Positions 13,101-19,904 of a stretch of DNA of 64,000 nt are shown here, in pieces. This DNA comes from Flavobacteriales bacterium UBA6051 (GTDB lineage: Bacteria > Bacteroidota > Bacteroidia > Flavobacteriales_D > Crocinitomicaceae): positions 1 through 64,000 of the forward strand of contig DIYP01000017.1 of assembly GCA_002427735.1 (NCBI GenBank). The letters are read 5' to 3'. The notes under the pieces were generated by a model that saw only the letters and a program-made list of their open reading frames with translations, was not told the DNA's origin and searched no databases. Both the position numbers and the translations under genes were made by a program. The stretch's first letter is position 1; every line of letters begins with the position of its first letter.

Positions 13101-13740
13101 TTGTGACTTGTCCACCCCCTCCAACTCCAGAAGCACCATTCTGAGGTCCTCCGCCAGTGGCAAAATACCCTCCAAGTTTAGCCCCAGTAGTTGCGCTTGG
13201 CAACTCGTTGTGCACCCGCACGACATCTTGTTCGCCGTTAAACTCATCAGGAATTCCCCGCATTTCGCGTGAAACAGCACCTACATTCAAGTCCCAACCG
13301 AGACCTACCCACGACGCTTCCTGGAGCATGGTTACATTTGAACTATAACTTAAGACTATTGGGTAACCTTCAACATCCATCAAGGGTATTGAATAAGAGA
13401 AGTCTCCCGTGAACTTATTGACCATTCCATCTGTTGAGCCAATAGAAAATCCTCCGGTTTCCGCCTGACCAGCTCCAGAAGAGCTCGCAGCTGCAAGACT
13501 CGGAGGAGCAAGACGCTTAGGTATAACCTCCGCTTCATCAGAATCATTATCAATCGATGCTTCTGTATCCAAAAAAATAGTATTCGTTGCTTCAAAGCTT
13601 CCCGAATAAATTGGTGAAATCATGGAGATGTCCGTGCTCATAGCTGCTGCAAATGGAACAAACTCATTTAAAAACAGCGCGTATACAACTAATACACTAA
13701 GAACCTTATAAATTCTTGTTTTCATTTCAATTGTTATCAT
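7177..13740 (-). CDS. Giant SpvB/RHS-associated secreted protein, 2187 aa
   Basis: Residues 1-34 form a signal-like segment; an ATG at 13725 (MKTRIYK) would give a cleaner signal peptide than the ATG at 13740. Residues 108-165 carry VNKFTGDFSYSIPL and WVGLGWDLNVGAVSREMRG, the opening module of Bacteroidota RHS partner proteins, which resembles the SpvB/Tc-toxin B N-terminus. A Gly/Ser-rich stretch follows at ~175-330, then long beta-rich regions. Near the C-terminus is a jelly-roll-like, carbohydrate-binding-type domain ending YFDDFRIHPF, then YDP and FYNYDEN, which look like a degenerate YD repeat. There is no YPNP-type sorting domain. It lies 4 nt after the DNRLRE gene and 15 nt before the RHS gene, so co-translation is likely. 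I infer that it forms a shell or scaffold with the RHS protein; the exact role is unknown. Confidence 0.8.
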   Translation of the reverse strand: MITIEMKTRIYKVLSVLVVYALFLNEFVPFAAAMSTDISMISPIYSGSFEATNTIFLDTEASIDNDSDEAEVIPKRLAPPSLAAASSSGAGQAETGGFSIGSTDGMVNKFTGDFSYSIPLMDVEGYPIVLSYSSNVTMLQEASWVGLGWDLNVGAVSREMRGIPDEFNGEQDVVRVHNELPSATTGAKLGGYFATGGGPQNGASGVGGGGQVTTLLGSYDDNYLGLGNTIDFGLGGQFSISGGKDNPLFYGANANLGFSYDSKNGIGHSQGIGSSAGYGAKEGAQASGSLSFGQSTNSRYGLMQKSLTNGVSGGFKGKHETLNEDKKVVFTDYMNGSASLGATSTIAYGTATSTPRIKFNSTDGSSFNFQSDLYFKIKTGALYYQTGVINQGYNADAELDINNNSKTLYQPAYGYMHSGKRASDNNDGKFPIMDFNRGSEDEFSEEMKNLPFSIQTHDIFYANASGLGATFRPLRKDFGTYYDPETETLVNDGTTPLGEPSQVNISFGGVYDVSMPSGIGFGIGSEFGTMQSEVKSGDWTYAGTHILDFDLESQGDQFDESVFFRSVGEHTPVDMTKWNLMSGGQADYYDVGVASGEIEQTSYLKLAGTNVTGNSLNGVGQTTVNATVFEPQIAGSLTSSDPTYRSTPREGSSDLAADLGRVSGDREANHISRLDVVTPNGMQYTYGIPVYNYSSSEVSFASGGLTSSNNDGLITYVPGTDNSADNNQRGRGHFYDKTTIPSYAHSFLLTEMRSSDYIDRTGNGLTLDDIGSWYKFNHSRVYEGDADINSAYKWRFPICGDAANPTAQQSRGVLGSELDDIANYSYGEKEIWYTHSVESKNFIAIFYLGDREDMHSVQGENGGLDQSKPLQKLDSIVLYNKSDWIKGLDEASYPNYDALPLQTVVFDHNYSLCENSPGNPATYTGGGAGSGKLTLTGIRFYGGNSREAGLSGYQFDYGSTLADNPDFDYFNIDAWGSYKPNDVAKANDVFPYADQREANANSYAQAWKLKAITNPAGGRVEVAYEADRYETVQYRRAMRHFKVHGMVDIFRFLEIQDENDFDGTLPEPNRFHTSWDDGADMANDLGLTLTPAQITGMELGLEKNPFGRYLQKFGTVDLEAVPQNVIVFELDEPISTNDATPQEAMDLVRQQYFRDNWAGPNVFLRELYFKTHVVVKDGVEELVPLVADISEDYENPFSNFFSNASAGGFDDDFLGFGVMPVNATASEYQYGYVVIDPVNTGDREEISGDGKDKLEKGSLVMNPLQLMSLQFARQYLTDQVYGSCDGCDPNLSIDWKVFFGQDMYEYMIKEGDYAQSIVNPATSDLTTLRLFEPDRVKFGGNARVASIKYLDNWNTISSEYDSEYTWEYKYTEPLEDGRLVESGVAAFEARSAKDENSLYIWDSYINIKKKFPDERKFTPTPLAEQLFPTPIIGYRHVEVHFIGDNDYGHSVSKFHTSREYKYRTKATSTSLDNDTRISENNPIAGTTKEVFAFSQGHLVETNDFHGKPDETLLLDGQGNLIARSKYEYYDLGEEIPMVNRSGAAANETVATEYDIHADARFVSDRTDFALTGLNFEFFYVAPTSFSFNFSPSLTNNSRQRGFYSHNLVKHINRSAVLKGVTTEYLASVNHANNELFDKYTGLPVLTSLVDEFNDKLFSMNYPSHWKFRELRDRHNINGQSETVTILANGSFVPSVSTPLSPGDYVQFNGSVNLFVAQEFPVPDDGSLFLINPDGSQYTISAGNYNVTILNSARDNRLVESMQTLVSKTSPYDFSTNQLIVPTNVLSSSIVSYRDRLNIACGTPCISEGDNNNEIAFQATYNPYEFGIRGALIVDGQYAWQDERSNLADLHGTRFDGAYSSYVPFYWLDNSEWQTIDDTDHISHDVSDLYQNWRKVSEVTAFNKFGSPMETRDQIGVHSSVLFGYSNKYTLVPIAQAINARQSEIAFDGFEDYDYLDDVNDKTCPPSETHFDFMEAINTGLGIELVQDERHSGLASLRVAANQDASISKNIDTNILCNALDALDAGPDDFVLDDECACILPFEPSPGKYVVGVWVKESVSGAASVNISYTGSTAQETFTPQGPVLDGWQRLEGVFDIPVGASEIIIALDNNNATGDVYFDDFRIHPFLAGMTTVVYDPKSLLPLATHDGYNFTTFYNYDENLNQVRVRVETIEGIRTITEVESGGQKN

Positions 13741-13744
13741 ACTT

Positions 13745-16700
13745 CTAAGATTTGTAGATAAAGCGGAGGTATAATTTCTCTCCTGTTGATGTCAATACTT
13801 CTAATAAATAATGCTGTCCTAGCGATATTGATGGGATGTTCGTAATATCCAGATCCACGCGTAGATCATCAAATGAATACGTCTGAGAGGTTGTACCATT
13901 CGTTGCCGTACCATCAAAGGCAATGGTTTCAATCAATGCATTATCATCGTCATAGATGTTCATTGAAACAAACTGACCGGACTCGATATCATATTCTTCA
14001 TCGAACGTAAACTTTAGTACGCCTTCCGCTGCATGTGCGAGACCGGCATCCACCTGTTTTTTTAGTTCAGAATAGCCCACTTGGCTCAACAACTGTTGTG
14101 GACACCCATAAGATGATATCACATTATCAAAACCATCATTCACTAAGTATGTGTAAGCACGAATAGTGTGCTCTTCACTTTGAAGCGGTGTAATTGAGGT
14201 AGTAATACCATTTGCAATAATTTCAGTTGCCAAGCCGCTATTATGTTTAATGGCAACCGGCGTACCGTAAGGAAATGAAATTGACCCATCAAAAGCACCA
14301 CTGAAAAACAAGTTCATGAATGTTTGTCCTTGTACACTAGTCGCGTGAACAAACTCCTCATCTACCTGTGGGAAAAACTGTGTTGGATAGTTGTTCGTTA
14401 AGCGAATGAAGTTATTTCCATATTGAGTTCCTGTTCCTGTGGTAACTGGGGTAAATCGAATCCAACCGGATTGACCCAATGGTAAATAATTTTCACTTCT
14501 GGCCGTAGAAAAATTCCCTTGACTTGTTGCAATTTGACGTTCTACAGAATAACTATTAGGAGTCTCAACGTAATCTACCAAATCATCCCAAACCGTCTCA
14601 TAACCAAACCAAACTGTCTCCGAATAATAAGTTATACCGCCATTAATTGACCAATCCACTGTATACATACCCGCAGGCATATTAGAAATTAAAATGGACG
14701 TATTTGTAGTTCCTGAACCACTTGCAACAGACGTTCCAGATTCATCCTTAACATTATACAGAAGTCCTATATAAGCGGGGGCTCCAAATTTTGAAACACT
14801 AAAAGAGAAAGAACCTAAATGTGTTGAACAATTCAAATAATTCGTGATGGTACTTTTAAAAAAGTGTTTCTTATATGGACCGGACATTTCCTGTGCATAA
14901 AGACTAGCTCCACCTGTTTTTTGAAGTTGAATTGCTGGTTGATATGCATAACTGGAAGGTGAAGCCTTATCATACTTTCGTGTTCCATCGATAAACATCT
15001 CAACCAATCCATTTCTAATGCGAATCACTAGTTCCGAACTGTCCGTTACGATTGTGTGCAATGTACCCTTGACGCCATTTTCTACAAGAAATGTTGAGTC
15101 ATCTTTGACTAAAAAACCATAAGCCAAATCCTGATAGTCAGTAAAAGAACTATCCGCATCAATGAACCCAAAAACTTGCTCTCCCGTTATACTCGTCAAT
15201 TCAATTTCTAATACAGGATTCATGGCTTCATTCGTGTATAATTCTAAGACTCCTTTTCCGTCCTTCTGTGAAGACTCAACAAGTGACTCTTGAACACTTA
15301 AACCACTTTGCGATTCAAACTCCAGCTTTCCTTTTATACGAATCTGATCATCATAAATGCGATCCCAATTACTATCATATACGGCGACATAATACTTGCC
15401 CTTTTGCAAACCCGAAACAGAATAAGTTGTAGCAGCTGTTGTTCCTGTAAAAAATGCTGAGCTATCCAATGTACCTCCGTAGATAGAATCTTTGAAATAA
15501 GCATAAATATTGCCCAGTGGTGGAATCTGATTTTTCGAAACAAAATAAGTATACGGGGTTTGCTTACTTGTAATTGACTCAAGGTCAATATTGAGAGTCC
15601 CTATCTCTTGAAGCGTATCAAATAAGACTTCGGCAACAGGGGGCACTCGCAAATCCAATGTAAACTTGATTTTCGGACGACGATATGAGACTGAAACATG
15701 GGCAGCAGGACTGAAATAATACTGACGAGCAACACCTATTCCGCCAACATCTTTCTTTAACAACTCAAACTGTAGACCATGATTTGTTGAATTATCCATT
15801 TTCCAGATATCCCAGAAAGATCTTAGATCAACAGTAGTATCCTCACTAGCAGTAGACAAATGTGGAATTGTGACGCGTTCATTCGTGTCAACTGCAGGGC
15901 TAAAATTGTATGTAATAATATCTTCTTCCCAATCCTCAGTTACGAGGTTAAACATAGATTCGTTTGTGTGGCCGGAGGCTGTAGAAGTACTATGGGACCA
16001 ACCATCTAATGTTAGATCAGCTTTAGTAATGGTAAAATTACTATCCATCCAGAGCGGAAACTCTAAATATGACAACCAATACCAGGAACCATAAAAATTC
16101 TCATTCGTAATCGCTCTGTATTCTGCATAATTTGCATTGGTGTATTCATAAGGCGTTGCTCTACCGTATGTGGCGGCATGATTCGTATAAGAAAGGTCTG
16201 GATCGTAAGTAAAATCAACAGCAGCATCTTGTTCTCCCAGAGCAAAAGCCTGATACAACTCAACGCCATTCGCATCCGTCACATGCAATCCATACCAGCC
16301 ATATCCTCTTCCTCCAAGGCTATCAGATGTTTGCCCAGAAATAACTGAGTTTGGCCCACCATCGTACCATTCATAAGTATACGGTGTGGTTCCACCTGAA
16401 ACATCTACCGCAATTGAACCATCGGAATTTCCAGTCCCTGATTCATGTACTACCGAAACATCCGAAAGAGAGAGTTTGTTTGAATACTTTACTTCTAAAA
16501 CTGGATGATAAGACGAATTACTTTCCTCCTTAGAGTAGAATTCGGCACCCGATATCCCAGCAAACGTCTCATTTGTTACCTGAATACTCCAACCATGATT
16601 GGTTATCTGTCCACGCACAAAACGTTCGGCCATATCTGTTACATCAAACTCTACAAAGGTAGACTTGTCACTATAGATGGTTGACTTATCAGCGGTAAAC

Positions 16701-17083
16701 ACCGTTGTAGTTGGTTGATTCGACCCTGTTACTCCAGACTCCGTCCAACTTGCATCCAATAACTTGGTCTGGAAAATACTTGTTCCAGTTACACTTGTTT
16801 TTTTATACAATTTAATCTTTGCTGAAACAATTGCTGCATCTGTAGGAATCGTATCGAGATCGAAATGAATAAAAGTTCGACTATACGTGTAAGTAGAACC
16901 CGTATCCAGGTGGGTTGTTACATTAATGAACGTTGAGTCTCCATAATTAACAGAAGCATTTTTCATGTCAATATGAGCATCTTTTGTTGGCGCAAGATTA
17001 ACCGTTGTTAACTGACCGTAACTCGTGCCTTCAAACAGAAAGTTGAAGGCAATAACTCCAAGTAATATTACTATTCTATTCAT
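13745..17083 (-). CDS. Secreted DNRLRE-domain and SprB-repeat protein, 1112 aa
   Basis: A signal peptide at 1-23 ends in SYGQ. Residues ~25-200 look like a DNRLRE domain: a beta-sandwich beginning with a TKDAHID motif and containing SRTFIHFDL and YHPVLEVKY. Residues ~205-285 carry one SprB repeat (NSDGSI, GGTTPYTYEW). Residues ~288-475 form a second DNRLRE-like domain. The remaining ~640 residues are beta-rich and unassigned. No canonical YPNP or gliding-type sorting domain is seen at the C-terminus. DNRLRE modules occur in surface and carbohydrate-associated proteins. The start follows the preceding stop by a single base, so the two are probably translationally coupled. It likely acts at the cell surface with the RHS and SpvB-like proteins; this is inference from gene order. 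Confidence 0.75.
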   Translation of the reverse strand: MNRIVILLGVIAFNFLFEGTSYGQLTTVNLAPTKDAHIDMKNASVNYGDSTFINVTTHLDTGSTYTYSRTFIHFDLDTIPTDAAIVSAKIKLYKKTSVTGTSIFQTKLLDASWTESGVTGSNQPTTTVFTADKSTIYSDKSTFVEFDVTDMAERFVRGQITNHGWSIQVTNETFAGISGAEFYSKEESNSSYHPVLEVKYSNKLSLSDVSVVHESGTGNSDGSIAVDVSGGTTPYTYEWYDGGPNSVISGQTSDSLGGRGYGWYGLHVTDANGVELYQAFALGEQDAAVDFTYDPDLSYTNHAATYGRATPYEYTNANYAEYRAITNENFYGSWYWLSYLEFPLWMDSNFTITKADLTLDGWSHSTSTASGHTNESMFNLVTEDWEEDIITYNFSPAVDTNERVTIPHLSTASEDTTVDLRSFWDIWKMDNSTNHGLQFELLKKDVGGIGVARQYYFSPAAHVSVSYRRPKIKFTLDLRVPPVAEVLFDTLQEIGTLNIDLESITSKQTPYTYFVSKNQIPPLGNIYAYFKDSIYGGTLDSSAFFTGTTAATTYSVSGLQKGKYYVAVYDSNWDRIYDDQIRIKGKLEFESQSGLSVQESLVESSQKDGKGVLELYTNEAMNPVLEIELTSITGEQVFGFIDADSSFTDYQDLAYGFLVKDDSTFLVENGVKGTLHTIVTDSSELVIRIRNGLVEMFIDGTRKYDKASPSSYAYQPAIQLQKTGGASLYAQEMSGPYKKHFFKSTITNYLNCSTHLGSFSFSVSKFGAPAYIGLLYNVKDESGTSVASGSGTTNTSILISNMPAGMYTVDWSINGGITYYSETVWFGYETVWDDLVDYVETPNSYSVERQIATSQGNFSTARSENYLPLGQSGWIRFTPVTTGTGTQYGNNFIRLTNNYPTQFFPQVDEEFVHATSVQGQTFMNLFFSGAFDGSISFPYGTPVAIKHNSGLATEIIANGITTSITPLQSEEHTIRAYTYLVNDGFDNVISSYGCPQQLLSQVGYSELKKQVDAGLAHAAEGVLKFTFDEEYDIESGQFVSMNIYDDDNALIETIAFDGTATNGTTSQTYSFDDLRVDLDITNIPSISLGQHYLLEVLTSTGEKLYLRFIYKS

Positions 17084-17084
17084 C

Positions 17085-17501
17085 CTATTGATAATTGTAA
17101 TCAGTTGTAATCAAAGGGAAGTTCGCCCCTTGTATATTGCGTAATGCCGTCTCAATACGATAGTCTTCCAATGGACTCATTCTAGGGACTTTTAAATGAA
17201 TTGTGTTACCTGTAACAAGGCCTTCACTTGAGAGTTCCTGAGCCGTTTTCGCAACTATCTCAATTGGAAAACCCATTCCCACATCATTTACGGATATAAC
17301 AACTTCTCCCACTGAAGAAACTGAATAAACAGTAACGTCAACATTCATAAAGTCAATGGTGGAATTTGCATCCATTGGATCTGGCCCTGTTGTAAATGAT
17401 AATTGAACCGAAGCTGAATCAATTTGCGCCGAAGAAAAAAGCGCCAGTGAGGCAAAAAATAGTGTTACAAAAAAAGCCTTGCTAAAAATATTTACTACCA
17501 T
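17085..17501 (-). CDS. Small secreted protein of unknown function, first gene of RHS operon
   Basis: 138 residues with a strong signal peptide (positively charged start, hydrophobic core, cleavage near FSSAQ at 22-26). The mature ~112 residues are beta-strand-rich, lack cysteines and match no family I recognise. It sits directly behind a good -7 promoter element (TAGTTTTG, 17547-17554) and its stop is separated from the next ATG by one base. Its position suggests a chaperone, plug or structural partner of the giant secreted proteins, but nothing in the sequence proves that. Confidence 0.75.
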   Translation of the reverse strand: MVVNIFSKAFFVTLFFASLALFSSAQIDSASVQLSFTTGPDPMDANSTIDFMNVDVTVYSVSSVGEVVISVNDVGMGFPIEIVAKTAQELSSEGLVTGNTIHLKVPRMSPLEDYRIETALRNIQGANFPLITTDYNYQ

Positions 17502-17546
17502 AGTTGTATTGTCAATCTATTCAACTGTTAAAGACAACAGCCTTAA

Positions 17547-17554
17547 CAAAACTA
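17547..17554 (-). promoter_or_regulatory. Promoter -7 element for the RHS operon
   Basis: On the minus strand TAGTTTTG matches the Bacteroidota -7 consensus TAnnTTTG exactly. It lies about 45 nt upstream of the 17501 start. The region about 19-20 nt further upstream is a T-run rather than a clear TTTG -33 element, so the call rests mainly on the -7 box and position. Confidence 0.5.
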
Positions 17555-17610
17555 TGGAGTGCCTATCATAAAAAAACGAGTAGTTATACGGGGTGTTTTG
17601 ATTTTTTTGA

Positions 17611-17626
17611 CACGTAAAACTACGTG
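17611..17626. repeat. Perfect inverted repeat, possible operator of RHS operon
   Basis: CACGTA-AAAC-TACGTG, six-base arms with a four-base loop, about 110 nt upstream of the first gene and ~60 nt upstream of the -7 element. It is followed on the plus strand by T-rich sequence but no plus-strand gene precedes it, so an operator is more likely than a terminator. Confidence 0.4.
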
Positions 17627-17723
17627 GTTTTTGTTTTTAAGTGTTTAAAATACAGATGGTTAAACCCATTTTCTTTTCACAAAAAAAACTTGCGCATTTA
17701 ATACTTTCATAACATTTGCAAAC

Positions 17724-17750
17724 AAAAAAACCTCTCCGTTTCCAGAGAGG
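17724..17750 (-). terminator. Rho-independent terminator after M43 protease gene 3
   Basis: On the minus strand CCTCTC, an eight-base loop and GAGAGG are followed by a run of seven T. It lies about 40 nt after the stop at 17788 and separates the protease cluster from the RHS operon promoter. The remaining bases between 17502 and 17787 hold only this hairpin, the -7 element and the inverted repeat described here. Confidence 0.85.
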
Positions 17751-17787
17751 GTTTTCGTTTCATATTGGTAGTGTAGTTGCTCCTACA

Positions 17788-19893
17788 TTATTTTACTGCA
17801 AATTGAACTGTTCGCTGAGTCCCGCCTGTTTCTATTGTCAAGAAGTACATCCCAGCAGCTAACTCTTTTGTGTCTATAAATGCAATATTAGAACCTGCAT
17901 TGCTGTTCAATTGGTGTGCTTGCATCAACTGACCAGAAAGGTTTTGAATTCTCAAAGTACTTACCTGAGCGTTATTCAGCGTGAAAGCGACACTCAATTC
18001 TTCATCAGCAGGGTTCGGATAAACATTCAAAGCACTCAGGCCTCCCAATTCTTCTATTCCAACTACAAGATCATCGGATGGAGAATCAGCATAAATATTA
18101 ATATCATCAATATATATGTTATTTCCTCCGCCACCTTCGAAGTTAAACTTGTATCTGAAGTTATCTACGAAATAAACCCCTGTGATATTTGTGACATGTA
18201 CAGTCGTCCAATCCTGTATAACAGAAGGTGTAAATGGTGTTGATTGAATATCTTCAGACAACTGAAAACCAGTTAAAGTTCTGCGCGTTGCCCAAGAATC
18301 GCCACAATTGTTTGTAACCTGAACTCTTAGCCAATCCTGATCTGAAGAATTTCTTCGCTTGTACGCGTATCGGAAACTAAGTGTTACTACTGGAACGCCT
18401 GTTAGATCAACCGGCATAGATACAAGCTCATCAATAGTCCCTTCATTCTCCCCGAAGTTGGATAAACGTGCACTTTTTGTTCCTGTATGACCAGCGTTTG
18501 TTTCCAATTCAAAACCATTTCCTTGCTCATTGTTTACTTCCCACTCGTCTATATTATTCAAAGTAGTAAAGCTTTCAAAACTCTCAAGGAATGGTAGTTG
18601 TGACGATGCCGGCAATACACGGATGTAGGCCGTTTTTGTTTCAACATCTGTTGAAGAACCATCTGTAGCGCTCAAAACAACTTCGTACAAACCTGGTGTA
18701 TTATACGTTACTGTTGGGTTCTGATCCGTTGAATTCGCTGGTGTTCCTCCAGGGAATGTCCATGTCCAACCATTCACCTCATTATAAGAAATGTCAGTAA
18801 AAGAGATTTGCTCTCCAGCACAAATGGAACGCTTATCTACAGAAAAGTCGGCTTTGCACAGGTAGAAATTTCCTTCTGCTCCAGTCAATGCTAAATTTTG
18901 AGCGGTCCATAGGTTGTTCCGCCCTCCGATAGTAGAAACAATTGCATCTCGCATTCGATCCACCTGCCCTTCTGTAAACATTGATTGACAAGAAAGAGAA
19001 TAGTCCATGTAATTCTGAACATTGGCAATAGGGCCACAACTGTTCTCCGCAACATTACAACCTCCTGATGAACCAATGCAAAGTGGTGTATCGTTCACAA
19101 GATCATCTTCATTGCAATTGGCAGCTAATCCGGGGTTATTTGAATTACCCCAAGTGTGTCTGAGGTTTAACCAGTGACCAATTTCATGCGTTAATGAACG
19201 CCCTCCACTAAGACCGCTAGTACCAATCTCACCAAATTGCGTGTGCAATAGCCAAATTCCATTCGACATATCCGTTCCTCCCCAGTTATTCGGGTATTGT
19301 GTATATCCTCCGGCACCACCAGCATCAGCGATTACAAATACGTTTAAGTATTGATTACTTGGCCAGTTACCCTGAAATACATCATTACCGTTTCTGATCG
19401 CGTTCACTTGAGCACCTCCATCATCACCTTGCGATGTTAAAGGTGAAACGGTACGCGTATATCCTCTAAAACAATCACCGTTAGGCGCTTTTGTCGCCAA
19501 TGCAAATTCAATTTCCGCATCTCCCATAATCGGTTGGAACATCGGTAAGACTTCAATCGTATCAGCATTCTGTAATCTAAAATCACGATTGATAACATCC
19601 AATGCATTGTAAATTTGTTCTTCAGAGACATTCTCCGGCCCATTATTATGTAGGATATGGAATACAATAGGAATTGTGTAAATAGTTCCTTTTGGAACAT
19701 TGGGTGGGTTCAAAGCCTCTTGTTGACGTATCAGTTCATCATTTGCAAGGCTTTGCGCTTGCTGTGGATTATCCATCATAGCATTCATTCGGTGTGCTGT
19801 AGTGCACCAGTTCTCAAGAGAGATTTCCGAATTCTGAGCATTCACTGACGCACTAAGCGCCAATATTCCGAAATAAAGAAGTATTCTTTTCAT
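17788..19893 (-). CDS. Secreted M43 (cytophagalysin-type) zinc metalloprotease with PKD and T9SS domain, paralog 3
   Basis: 701 residues. The signal peptide (1-20) ends SVNAQ. The catalytic domain carries the extended metzincin site HEIGHWLNLRH at 236-246 and a Met-turn NYMDYS near 295, as in M43/pappalysin-type proteases. A PKD domain follows at ~350-425 (WTWTFPGG, TYNTPGLYEV), then a MAM/jelly-roll-like domain (~435-605, ending NIYIDDINIY). The type A T9SS sorting domain (~625-701) contains YPNPADEELSV and ends TVQFAVK. Predicted to be exported by T9SS to the surface or medium and to cleave proteins; the substrate is unknown. It begins 11 nt after paralog 2 ends and is followed by a strong terminator. 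Confidence 0.93.
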   Translation of the reverse strand: MKRILLYFGILALSASVNAQNSEISLENWCTTAHRMNAMMDNPQQAQSLANDELIRQQEALNPPNVPKGTIYTIPIVFHILHNNGPENVSEEQIYNALDVINRDFRLQNADTIEVLPMFQPIMGDAEIEFALATKAPNGDCFRGYTRTVSPLTSQGDDGGAQVNAIRNGNDVFQGNWPSNQYLNVFVIADAGGAGGYTQYPNNWGGTDMSNGIWLLHTQFGEIGTSGLSGGRSLTHEIGHWLNLRHTWGNSNNPGLAANCNEDDLVNDTPLCIGSSGGCNVAENSCGPIANVQNYMDYSLSCQSMFTEGQVDRMRDAIVSTIGGRNNLWTAQNLALTGAEGNFYLCKADFSVDKRSICAGEQISFTDISYNEVNGWTWTFPGGTPANSTDQNPTVTYNTPGLYEVVLSATDGSSTDVETKTAYIRVLPASSQLPFLESFESFTTLNNIDEWEVNNEQGNGFELETNAGHTGTKSARLSNFGENEGTIDELVSMPVDLTGVPVVTLSFRYAYKRRNSSDQDWLRVQVTNNCGDSWATRRTLTGFQLSEDIQSTPFTPSVIQDWTTVHVTNITGVYFVDNFRYKFNFEGGGGNNIYIDDINIYADSPSDDLVVGIEELGGLSALNVYPNPADEELSVAFTLNNAQVSTLRIQNLSGQLMQAHQLNSNAGSNIAFIDTKELAAGMYFLTIETGGTQRTVQFAVK

Positions 19894-19904
19894 AGTTATT
19901 TTGT

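Noticed and set aside
7177..17501. T9SS sorting domains on the RHS operon proteins
   Set aside because: The C-termini lack YPNP-type or gliding-type signatures; only the protease, deiminase and adhesin genes have them.
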